Source of the DNA: an uncultured Oscillospiraceae bacterium | GTDB lineage: Bacteria; Bacillota; Clostridia; Oscillospirales; Oscillospiraceae | DNA length: 25,515 nt | Assembly (NCBI GenBank): GCA_910589155.1 | Contig: CAJURY010000004.1 | Span: 1-25,515, forward strand | Reading direction: 5' to 3' | Part shown: one piece after another, positions 14,659 through 20,955 of the stretch | Numbering within the stretch: position 1 is the first letter of the stretch | Layout: the number at the start of each line of letters is the position of its first letter | Program-made: the position numbers and the translations under genes | Notes under the pieces: generated by a model | Seen by the model: only the letters and a program-made list of their open reading frames with translations | Told to the model about the DNA's origin: nothing | Databases searched by the model: none

Positions 14659-14687
14659 TTGACATTGCGCATACCGTGGACTATAAT
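14659..14687 (+). promoter_or_regulatory. Promoter of tRNA-Ala
   Basis: Perfect consensus: TTGACA (14659-14664), 17-bp spacer, TATAAT (14682-14687), leaving only about 6 nt before the tRNA. Confidence 0.9.
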
Positions 14688-14699
14688 GTAAAGGAACAT

Positions 14700-14775
14700 G
14701 GGCCTGTAGCTCAGCTGGGAGAGCGTTCGGTTCGCATCCGAGAGGTCGAGAGTTCGAGTCTCTTCAGGTCCACCA
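14700..14775 (+). tRNA. tRNA-Ala (anticodon CGC)
   Basis: A full 76-nt cloverleaf with encoded CCA. The acceptor stem GGGCCTG/CAGGTCC contains the G3-U70 alanine identity pair. The D arm is GCTC/GAGC, the anticodon loop TTCGCAT gives anticodon CGC (codon GCG), and the T arm contains TTCGAGT. It has its own promoter and a perfect terminator at 14779-14816. Confidence 0.97.
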
Positions 14776-14778
14776 AAC

Positions 14779-14816
14779 AATAAACGGCACTGCTTCCTAG
14801 AGCAGTGCCGTTTATT
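14779..14816. terminator. Terminator of tRNA-Ala
   Basis: Sixteen-bp perfect stem (14779-14794/14801-14816) with a 6-nt loop, starting 4 nt after the CCA end and finishing in TTTATT. Confidence 0.85.
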
Positions 14817-14841
14817 AAAAATTTGCTTAGGAGAGATCTGT

Positions 14842-15033
14842 ATGCCAGATTATAAGGCTATGTATTATCACTTGGCGGGGCGCATGGCAACTGCTGTCGA
14901 CGCGCTGGAAGCGACCACCAATGCGTTGGCTGACATTACCAAAAAGCTGAAGCTGGCGCAGCAGACCACGGAGGAAATGTTTATTTCCAGTCCTGATGAC
15001 GATGCGGATTCTACGGATCACGTTTCAGAGTAA
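14842..15033 (+). CDS. Small hypothetical protein, 63 aa
   Basis: ATG 14842 follows AGGAGA at a good distance. The sequence starts MPDYKAMYYHLAGRMATAVD, is helical and probably coiled-coil over residues 5-45, and ends in an acidic tail (SPDDDADSTDHVSE). No enzyme motif or membrane segment is present. Small proteins with this MxDYKxMYxxL start occur widely in Clostridia, but I cannot assign a function. A terminator follows at 15090-15122. Confidence 0.75.
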   Translation: MPDYKAMYYHLAGRMATAVDALEATTNALADITKKLKLAQQTTEEMFISSPDDDADSTDHVSE

Positions 15034-15089
15034 GCGCTGCAATCCGCAAATTCCATAAACGTCGTCTTGAGCGATGGGATATTACACGT

Positions 15090-15122
15090 CGGAATGAGTT
15101 GCGCTCATTCCGATTTTTTTAT
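15090..15122 (+). terminator. Terminator of the 63-aa gene
   Basis: CGGAATGAG (15090-15098) pairs with 15104-15112 around TTGCG, followed by A and a run of T. Confidence 0.9.
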
Positions 15123-15152
15123 TCTATAAAAATTTGAAAGTGAGATGGATTT

Positions 15153-15509
15153 ATGGCAAGAGTTGTAAAAAACAAAGAATTGGTAAATACACGATTGGCA
15201 ACGAATTATGGGGGGTGGATGTATTGTGATACCTGCAAGGAAAATATAGGGTACTTATGTTATTCTACCTATGATAGACTGGAGCTTAAATATCAATGTA
15301 ACTGCGGAAGCCAGGGCAGCGCGTTCATTGATTTTGACGATAGCAAAACAGGTCAAATTTGCAATGATGCATTCGTGATCATAAAAAATAGATTTTGTTG
15401 TGCCAAGGATAACGAGCCGTTAATTACAATTTTAGATAAAAAAGTGGCAAATTATGAATTGAAAATTACTTGCAAAGCTTGCCAAAGTATGTACAGAAAA
15501 GTGAAATGA
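15153..15509 (+). CDS. Cys-rich zinc-ribbon-like hypothetical protein
   Basis: 118 aa. Cysteines occur in CxxC-type knuckles: C25-C28, C49-C51, C82-C83 and C107-C110, with additional C36 and C70. This suggests one or two zinc-binding ribbons. The coding sequence is markedly AT-rich (about 37% GC by eye) compared with its neighbours, with different codon choice (many AAA, ATA, TTA), pointing to recent acquisition. The ribosome binding site is weak (GTGAG). No family is recognised. Confidence 0.65.
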   Translation: MARVVKNKELVNTRLATNYGGWMYCDTCKENIGYLCYSTYDRLELKYQCNCGSQGSAFIDFDDSKTGQICNDAFVIIKNRFCCAKDNEPLITILDKKVANYELKITCKACQSMYRKVK

Positions 15510-15552
15510 GTTATATTTTTTTATGCGTTCAATTTATTGGAGAGAAAAGACA

Positions 15553-15583
15553 AAAGCCGTGAAATCAATGATTTCACGGCTTT
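15553..15583. terminator. Stem-loop after the Cys-rich gene
   Basis: AAAGCCGTGAAAT (15553-15565) pairs perfectly with 15571-15583 around CAATG. Short A and T runs flank it on both sides, so it could act in either direction. Confidence 0.6.
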
Positions 15584-15608
15584 GAGGCTGGCAAAAAACT
15601 CCCAATTT

Positions 15609-15724
15609 TGTCATTGCGAGCCAGTGCGCACACTGGCGTTGCAATCTAAAATATTTCTATTATTTTAGTAAACAAAACATTTTTAAATAGCCTGCCACGT
15701 CGGCTGCGCCTCCTCGCAGTGACA
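15609..15724. mobile_element. MITE-like element with imperfect terminal inverted repeats
   Basis: The left end TGTCATTGCGAG (15609-15620) is mirrored by CTCGCAGTGACA (15713-15724), with one mismatch. Similarity continues inward for about 35 bp. The left arm contains a CCAGTG-CGCA-CACTGG hairpin (15621-15636). The AT-rich centre has a further hairpin (about 15646-15668). There is no ORF of its own. The right arm forms the last codons of the amidase gene. Repeats of the TTGCGAGC...GCAATC type are common in gut Clostridia. Confidence 0.6.
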
Positions 15725-16834
15725 GACGGGCTTTTCCACAGGCAACGCTTCCATTTTTTTGAGATAATCTTTATGGCAATAGCCGTCCTTTCCGTTGTAG
15801 GAAACGTTCAGCCAATTGCCGGTATGAAAGCCGTAGCACTGGACTTTCGCGGCGTAGGGCATGATCGCGATACTCGGCTGATCCGTTCCCGCGCCGGCGC
15901 GCAGGTGCAGTCCCGCCTTGGCCGTGACCATATAAGCGCCGCGAATCTCCTTGCTGTAATTTTTGGCCGGTTCGATTTTCACGCCAATTGTTCCAGGATT
16001 TTCAACGCTGCCGTCGATATTTCCCGGGTTTTCGCCGGGATTTCCGGGCGTTACGCTTTCCGCCGGGACGCTGTACACCGCATTGCCGTCCTTGTCAAAC
16101 ACGGTGTAGCCCTCTTTGCACTCCGCCTTGGCATACTCGAAATTGCGGTACGCGCCGATCTGGGACTTGGGATCGTCCCAGCGCAGGCGGATGCGGTACA
16201 TCTGGTCGGTAACGGCGGACGACTCTGCCGCCAGTAACGCTTGCACCCGCGCCCGGAGCTTGTCCATGGAAAGGCCGTGTTTCGGCCACCAGTTGTCCGG
16301 GTCGGTGTGGCCGCTGCCGAAGCCTCGCTGGTACGCCTCATGGTGGCTGACAATTTGACTCTCTTTGATATCAAATTCGCTACAAAGCTTGGCGCAAAGC
16401 TCGGCCGCCAGTTCAAAGGCCTCCTTGCAGTAGGCCGCGTCGGTAAGATCATCCTCGCAGATTTCAAACTGGATGTGGGTGTCGTTGTAGCTGCCGTTTT
16501 TGCCAGAGCCGACGCCCCAAGGGCGCATATCCCAGGGGAGGGTCTGCACGGCGGCAAGGCTGCCGTCGTCTAATTTGCCAAGAAAGGCGTTGACGCAGAC
16601 GGAAAGACCGCTCTGGTTCCAGTGGTTGCCGTAGCGGTTTTTGCCCAAAAGGGTAAGCAGGTCCGCCGCCGTTTTGCCGCCCAGACCGCCGGTCTGCCCG
16701 GCGTGGGGCTGGACGTACCGGCAAAGCCAGGGGTTGTTGGCGCCGGTGGAGTGTACCACAATGCCTTGGGGGTTGATGGGCTTTCCCGCCAGATAGCATC
16801 GGTTTTTTTCTAAAATACATTGTAAAAGCTTCAT
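15683..16834 (-). CDS. N-acetylmuramoyl-L-alanine amidase with SH3-type domain, endolysin-like
   Basis: 383 aa. ATG 16834 lies 7 nt after AGGAGG. Residues about 20-190 form an Amidase_2 (PGRP-like) domain: IVVHSTGANNP with zinc ligand H28, HIQFEICED, SHHEAYQRG and the later zinc region GHTDPDNWWPKHG. It cleaves the bond between MurNAc and L-Ala in peptidoglycan. A PG-rich linker follows (PGNPGENPGNIDGSVENPG), then an SH3b-like wall-binding domain (LHLRAGAGTDQPSIAIM to GYCHKDYLKK). No signal peptide is seen, as in phage endolysins released by a holin. The final 14 or so residues come from the adjacent MITE-like repeat. Confidence 0.88.
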   Translation of the reverse strand: MKLLQCILEKNRCYLAGKPINPQGIVVHSTGANNPWLCRYVQPHAGQTGGLGGKTAADLLTLLGKNRYGNHWNQSGLSVCVNAFLGKLDDGSLAAVQTLPWDMRPWGVGSGKNGSYNDTHIQFEICEDDLTDAAYCKEAFELAAELCAKLCSEFDIKESQIVSHHEAYQRGFGSGHTDPDNWWPKHGLSMDKLRARVQALLAAESSAVTDQMYRIRLRWDDPKSQIGAYRNFEYAKAECKEGYTVFDKDGNAVYSVPAESVTPGNPGENPGNIDGSVENPGTIGVKIEPAKNYSKEIRGAYMVTAKAGLHLRAGAGTDQPSIAIMPYAAKVQCYGFHTGNWLNVSYNGKDGYCHKDYLKKMEALPVEKPVCHCEEAQPTWQAI

Positions 16835-16915
16835 TTTTCTGCCTCCTTCCTCGCAGCTTGCCATCAATCATACCCGCAGAATCGTTCCTTGATGTACGCT
16901 TTACTGCAACAGCAT

Positions 16916-16953
16916 AAAAAATGCAGGCTTGCAAAGCAAGTCCTGCATTTTTT
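16916..16953. terminator. Bidirectional terminator between amidase and small HTH gene
   Basis: AAAAAATGCAGG (16916-16927) pairs with CCTGCATTTTTT (16942-16953), with an inner CTTGC/GCAAG stem and one bulged base. It gives a T run on both strands. Confidence 0.85.
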
Positions 16954-16966
16954 ATCGCACGCCCTT

Positions 16967-17170
16967 TTACCGCCCAGTGGGAACCTCCGTGAGCAAATAC
17001 TCCACATTGTATTCTGGCAAAATTACCTTCAGCTTTTGAAACTCACTGATGGTAAATTCACTGCTTCCACTCAGCTTGTTATACAACGTCTTTTCCGCCA
17101 TGCCAAGCAATGCCGCATACTCCTTCGTACTGATTCCTTTGGAATCCATCACGCTTTTCAGCCTGAGCAT
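16967..17170 (-). CDS. Small Cro/C1-type HTH regulator, 67 aa
   Basis: ATG 17170 follows GGAGGG. Residues 3-50 fit a short helix-turn-helix (KGISTKEYAALLGMAEKTLYNKLSG). The protein is about the length of phage Cro repressors. It is transcribed from a perfect promoter and lies divergent to another XRE gene, with about 160 bp between them, like a phage lysogeny switch. The operator is not proven. Confidence 0.8.
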   Translation of the reverse strand: MLRLKSVMDSKGISTKEYAALLGMAEKTLYNKLSGSSEFTISEFQKLKVILPEYNVEYLLTEVPTGR

Positions 17171-17217
17171 TTTAATCCCTCCTGCTCCAAATTACGACAC
17201 ATTATTGCTTTTTGTTC

Positions 17218-17246
17218 ATTATAATACGATGTATAGAATATGTCAA
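17218..17246 (-). promoter_or_regulatory. Promoter of the small HTH gene
   Basis: Minus-strand perfect consensus: TTGACA (17241-17246), 17-bp spacer, TATAAT (17218-17223). Confidence 0.85.
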
Positions 17247-17277
17247 GCATTTTTTATGATGTGTGGTATTTTTCCGC

Positions 17278-17306
17278 TTGACGTAACTACCACAACGTGA
17301 TATAGT
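17278..17306 (+). promoter_or_regulatory. Promoter of the 163-aa XRE gene with flanking inverted repeat
   Basis: TTGACG (17278-17283), 17-bp spacer, TATAGT (17301-17306). An inverted repeat TGTGGTA (17262-17268) / TACCACA (17288-17294) brackets the -35 and may be an operator. Confidence 0.7.
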
Positions 17307-17329
17307 GTCCTTAGTAAGGGGGAATCTGC

Positions 17330-17821
17330 ATGAATTTCTTGGAAAAACTTGACTATATGATGCAAAAGCTCGCCATAAACAAAAGCAAATTGTCGCAATT
17401 GTCTGGTATTCCCTACACAACCATTGACGCGTTCTATAAAAAGGGTTTTGAAAACACAAAAATGTCCACAATCCGCAAGCTGGCGGACGCGCTGGACGTG
17501 TCGTTGGACTATTTGATTATAGATTCGATTACCGACGAGGAATACGGGAAAACCAACGGCTTTCAGTTGAAAGCCAGCGAAATGGAGCACATCAAAAAAT
17601 ACCGCGCGCTGGATCCTTATGGGAAGGACACGGTGGAAGCGGTGCTGGCACAAGAGCACAAACGATGCCTGGAGCAGGTGCAAGCCTCGGAAAAGCCGCA
17701 GCTTTATTTGATGCGCAGGGTTGGACGGGACGGCATCTATGAGGAGCATTGGATGACCGGGGAGGAAGTGGAGGCTCTGAAGGCGAAAATCGATTCCATG
17801 GATAAGCCCACGGGAATTTAA
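17330..17821 (+). CDS. XRE-family transcriptional regulator, 163 aa
   Basis: ATG 17330 follows AAGGGGG. Residues 4-65 form a Cro/C1 helix-turn-helix: LAINKSKLSQLSGIPYTTIDAFYKKG, then STIRKLADALDVSLDYLI. The remainder is a helical domain, with no peptidase motif of the phage ImmA type. It is divergent to the 67-aa HTH gene, which suggests mutual regulation. A perfect 13-bp stem-loop follows at 17909-17938. Confidence 0.87.
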   Translation: MNFLEKLDYMMQKLAINKSKLSQLSGIPYTTIDAFYKKGFENTKMSTIRKLADALDVSLDYLIIDSITDEEYGKTNGFQLKASEMEHIKKYRALDPYGKDTVEAVLAQEHKRCLEQVQASEKPQLYLMRRVGRDGIYEEHWMTGEEVEALKAKIDSMDKPTGI

Positions 17822-17908
17822 GCGCAGCAAATAGAAAAATTCGATTCTGCTTCGTATGGGGAGCGCCATCCCCAGAACGCCTGATCGAAAATACTTGCAA
17901 AATTCAGA

Positions 17909-17938
17909 AAACCGGGCGTTCAAAAGAACGCCCGGTTT
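17909..17938. terminator. Terminator between XRE gene and pnuC
   Basis: AAACCGGGCGTTC (17909-17921) pairs perfectly with 17926-17938 around AAAA, ending in TTT. It lies between converging genes. Confidence 0.75.
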
Positions 17939-17951
17939 CGTCATTTGCAGG

Positions 17952-18671
17952 TCAGCTTTTTGCCAGTTCCGTTTTGTGCTGCTTGATATAAATCATCCAC
18001 TTCACAAAGCCGTAGCAGGTATTCACCAGCATGGCGGCCACGGTAATGAGCATAATGTAGGTGCCGGAGGTGATATACAACACTGCGTAAAGAACCAACG
18101 TAATAAACCAGGCGTACCACTGTTCGCTGTACCGCAGCAGGAGCAAAATGCCGTTTGCCATACCAAAAGCAGCGGACAGCGCGTCCACATAGGAATCCGC
18201 CGCGCCGGGGAGCATGGAAATGAGGTACCCAACGCCTAAACCAAAAGCGATAATCCCTGCAACCAGCAGCAGATCCTGCTTCCAGGAAAGACGCTTTACC
18301 ACCGTCACTTCTTCCTTTTCCGCGTCAGGATTCTTTTTCCACCGGAGGAAGCTGATGATATCAATAGGAATCCAGAAGGCCATAGTGACAATGGCGATGG
18401 TGTACCACCCCAGGGCAATACACAAAATAAATTCCGGGATTTCAATGAGCAGCGCGTCCACCACAAAATTCAGCTTGCTTTGCTTGGAAATTAAAAGCTC
18501 GCAAAGGGGGTTGGCCAGCGTCGCAACAACAGAGCACACGACTACCAAGGTATTGGACATATCGTCCAGCATCAAATCGGGCATAAAAATGGTAAACAGG
18601 GCGGTCATGGTAAAGACCACCACAAGATAACCAATCTGATAGGGAGTAAAGGATTTCAACAGCTTTTTCAT
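17952..18671 (-). CDS. pnuC: PnuC-family vitamin-precursor transporter
   Basis: 239 aa with about seven hydrophobic segments. The segment IPIDIISFLRWKKNPDAEKEE and the late RYSEQWYAWFITLVLYAVLYI carry the Trp/Tyr-rich substrate region of PnuC proteins. Family members facilitate uptake of nicotinamide riboside; paralogues take thiamine (PnuT) or riboflavin (PnuX). No thiamine or riboflavin genes lie nearby. It overlaps the hydrolase gene by 4 bp (ATGA), so the two are translated together. Confidence 0.88.
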   Translation of the reverse strand: MKKLLKSFTPYQIGYLVVVFTMTALFTIFMPDLMLDDMSNTLVVVCSVVATLANPLCELLISKQSKLNFVVDALLIEIPEFILCIALGWYTIAIVTMAFWIPIDIISFLRWKKNPDAEKEEVTVVKRLSWKQDLLLVAGIIAFGLGVGYLISMLPGAADSYVDALSAAFGMANGILLLLRYSEQWYAWFITLVLYAVLYITSGTYIMLITVAAMLVNTCYGFVKWMIYIKQHKTELAKS

Positions 18672-19498
18672 TTGGCAAGTTCACTTTCTTCTATGTATTT
18701 TTTCAGCTTGGGAAAGGCGCGCAGGCAGTTTTCGTAATAAATAAGGGAAAAATCCTTAGGGTCGAATATTTTTTCAATGCTGTAATCGTATTCGTCCAAT
18801 TGCCCCAGGTTGATGGGCGGACAAAAATCCGTGCCGTAGAGGATTTTGCGTTCCATGCCCTTTTGGGAGTGAATGGCTGCGGCAAAGGTGGCAATTGCGC
18901 CTTCCACGTCGCCGCCCTCCTTGGTGCCGGTTTCGTAGGCTCCGGAAAAATCGGTAAACAGATTTTCATGGGCAGCCACAATGCGGATACACGCTTCAAA
19001 CCGGGGATCGTCCATATGCGCGAGAATAAAATTGACCTCCGGGAAATCCTCGGCGGCTTTCGCGACATAGCCTGCGTCGGAGCCTTCCATGTCGTTATCC
19101 GTGGGCAAAACCAGAGAGCAAAGCCCTGTATGGAAGGTGACGGAAAGTCCATGCTTTCTCGCAAATTCATAAACCGGATAGAGAATGGGATCGCTGGCTT
19201 TCGCTTTTTGATAGGTCAGATAAACTTTGAGACCAACCACCTTCCATTTTTCCAGATTGGGTTCGATGGCCGCAAGCTGGGGGGCAATTTCTTCCTTCAG
19301 GTCAATGCAGGGATTGAGAAACAGGCGCTTGTCCTCCAGAACAGTTTCCACGCATTCCGGGTTCGGAAGGAGTCTCTCCGGCATCTGCATCACCAGAGCG
19401 TAACCGGAGGTACGGCTGAAATACTCGTCTCGGATCGTCCGGCTGAAAATATGGGTATGGCAGTCGATTTTTCTGCCTGTTTTTACATACTGATTCAT
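18668..19498 (-). CDS. Metal-dependent amidohydrolase-family protein
   Basis: 276 aa. It has a TIM-barrel amidohydrolase pattern: DCHTHIF (D12, H14, H16, metal ligands), FHTG, LAHMDDPRF and a late GTDF. GGAGAC lies upstream of ATG 19498. The substrate is unknown. The tight overlap with the PnuC-type transporter suggests that the enzyme acts on the imported compound or a derivative of it, for example in pyridine-nucleotide salvage; that is inference. A leader of about 190 nt with a hairpin and tandem 9-bp repeats precedes it. Confidence 0.87.
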   Translation of the reverse strand: MNQYVKTGRKIDCHTHIFSRTIRDEYFSRTSGYALVMQMPERLLPNPECVETVLEDKRLFLNPCIDLKEEIAPQLAAIEPNLEKWKVVGLKVYLTYQKAKASDPILYPVYEFARKHGLSVTFHTGLCSLVLPTDNDMEGSDAGYVAKAAEDFPEVNFILAHMDDPRFEACIRIVAAHENLFTDFSGAYETGTKEGGDVEGAIATFAAAIHSQKGMERKILYGTDFCPPINLGQLDEYDYSIEKIFDPKDFSLIYYENCLRAFPKLKKYIEESELAK

Positions 19499-19569
19499 AG
19501 GTATCGTCTCCTTTGTATCGTTTTTTGGTTTGTGGCGATTTTAAGGAGGCGCGTTAATTCTGCAATGCT

Positions 19570-19587
19570 GATATGCATGATATGCAG
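19570..19587. repeat. Tandem 9-bp repeat in the hydrolase leader
   Basis: TGATATGCA occurs twice in direct succession in the plus-strand reading. It lies next to a hairpin (GCAG-GCC and GGC-T-CTGC on the minus strand, about 19587-19610). Confidence 0.6.
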
Positions 19588-19652
19588 AGCCTTTTTGCGG
19601 CCTGCATAATAAGGTCAACATCTGCGTCACCTCAAGCTTTAAATTTACTGAG

Positions 19653-19683
19653 AGAAAAGGGAACTCCAAGGAGTTCCCTTTCT
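19653..19683 (-). terminator. Stem-loop between asd and the hydrolase operon
   Basis: AAAGGGAACTCC (19656-19667) pairs with GGAGTTCCCTTT (19670-19681). No T run follows on the minus strand. It begins at the start of the hydrolase transcript, so it may protect that 5' end or partly terminate asd. Confidence 0.5.
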
Positions 19684-19690
19684 GATCTGT

Positions 19691-19719
19691 ATTCTAATGT
19701 AGAAGGGCAGTTTTGTCAA
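19691..19719 (-). promoter_or_regulatory. Promoter of the hydrolase-pnuC operon
   Basis: On the minus strand, TTGACA (19714-19719), 17-bp spacer, TAGAAT (19691-19696), just downstream of the asd stop codon. Confidence 0.75.
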
Positions 19720-19726
19720 GTATTGC

Positions 19727-20725
19727 CTATGCCAGCAGCTCCATAATCTGCACGGCGTTGGTGGCCGCGCCCTTGCGAAGCTGATCGCCGCAGCACCAGA
19801 GACAAAGCCCCTTGGGGTCTGTGAGATCTGGGCGTATGCGTCCTACCAGCACAGTATCCTGATTTGACGCCGCCAGCGGGGTGGGATACACCCCGTTTTC
19901 CAGGTCATCCGCCAGCCGGCACCCCGGCGCGGCGGCGATCGCCCGCCGGGCTTCCTCCACAGAAACCGGCCTTTCAAAGCGCACTCCAAGAAAAATGGAA
20001 TGGCTGCGCACCACAGGCACGCGAACACAGGTACAAGAGACAGTTAGCTGCGGGGCATGCAGAATTTTCCGTCCCTCATTTTGCATTTTCATTTCCTCGT
20101 CTGTGTAACCAAGATACTGCGGCTTTCCAATTTGCGCAAGGACATTGTATGCAATTTGCTGTGGAAATACCCGAATTTCCACCGGCTTTCCAGCGATCAA
20201 GGCGGCGGTTTGCTCCAACAATTCTATCGGACCCCCGGCTCCCGCGCCGGAAACCGCCTGGTACGTACTGGCTGTTACGGACAAAATGGGGCTGCGTTTT
20301 TGCAGCGCGCCCAAAGCGGTGGCAGCGATAATGGTGGAGCAATTTGGATTGGCAATCAGCCCCTTATGGTTTCGCGCGTCCGCCGGGTTTACCTCCGGCA
20401 CAACCAGCGGCACTTCCGGCTCCAGACGAAAGGCGGAAGAATTGTCAACAAATACGGCGCCAGACGCCCGGATTGCCGGGGCGAATCGCCTGGCAACGGC
20501 GCTGCTTGCCGCGCCTAAAACAAAGTCCGCGCCCTGAAACGCTTCCGGCGCAGCCGGCTCCACGGGAACCTGCGCGCCACGAAAGGAAAGCTCCTTTCCC
20601 GCGCTTTTCTCACTGGCCAGCAAAAGCAGTTTCCTCACCGGAAACTGCCGCTCCTCCAAAATCTTCAGCATTTCCTGTCCCACTGCGCCTGTCGCCCCTA
20701 AAATTGCCACGGTATACTGCTTCAT
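19727..20725 (-). CDS. asd: Aspartate-semialdehyde dehydrogenase
   Basis: 332 aa. It converts L-aspartyl phosphate to aspartate semialdehyde with NADPH, the branch point to lysine/diaminopimelate, threonine and methionine. The N-terminal AILGATGAVGQEML is the NADP-binding loop; NPNCST carries the catalytic cysteine C129; CTCVRVPVVRSHS is the substrate-binding region. ATG 20725 follows AAAGGA; the frame extends upstream but with non-family sequence. No other lysine-pathway gene is adjacent. Confidence 0.95.
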   Translation of the reverse strand: MKQYTVAILGATGAVGQEMLKILEERQFPVRKLLLLASEKSAGKELSFRGAQVPVEPAAPEAFQGADFVLGAASSAVARRFAPAIRASGAVFVDNSSAFRLEPEVPLVVPEVNPADARNHKGLIANPNCSTIIAATALGALQKRSPILSVTASTYQAVSGAGAGGPIELLEQTAALIAGKPVEIRVFPQQIAYNVLAQIGKPQYLGYTDEEMKMQNEGRKILHAPQLTVSCTCVRVPVVRSHSIFLGVRFERPVSVEEARRAIAAAPGCRLADDLENGVYPTPLAASNQDTVLVGRIRPDLTDPKGLCLWCCGDQLRKGAATNAVQIMELLA

Positions 20726-20829
20726 GCACCATCCGTCCTTTCCATGTTCGTGCGGCTTCCGCCGGAAGCTCTCTTTTTGGTTTTTCCGGAGTGCGCCCCG
20801 TCGGTCAACCGGCGTTCCGCCGCACCAGT

Positions 20830-20858
20830 ATTCTATGCGGGCAAGGGCGCCTTTGCCA
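20830..20858 (-). promoter_or_regulatory. Promoter candidate of asd
   Basis: On the minus strand, TGGCAA (20853-20858), 17-bp spacer, TAGAAT (20830-20835). The leader of about 100 nt contains a 6-bp hairpin (20755-20760/20764-20769). I see no lysine riboswitch. Confidence 0.45.
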
Positions 20859-20893
20859 CGAGGGATTTTGCCCACGCTTAAGGTTTTCTTAAG

Positions 20894-20922
20894 TTGCATC
20901 CCCGGCGAAAGCGTGATATAAT
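20894..20922 (+). promoter_or_regulatory. Promoter of the glycosyltransferase gene
   Basis: TTGCAT (20894-20899), 17-bp spacer, TATAAT (20917-20922) preceded by an extended -10 TG. Confidence 0.75.
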
Positions 20923-20955
20923 TTAGCCGCAAAGGATGAAAGCTGGAGGAATACC

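Noticed and set aside
17821..17860. Possible attR copy of the tRNA-Ala 3' end (TTCGATTCT followed by CTTCG)
   Set aside because: Similarity to the T-arm TTCGAGTCT is too short and imperfect to count as an attachment-site duplication.
20726..20830. Lysine riboswitch in front of asd
   Set aside because: The leader is too short and lacks the conserved lysine-aptamer core; only a simple 6-bp hairpin is seen.
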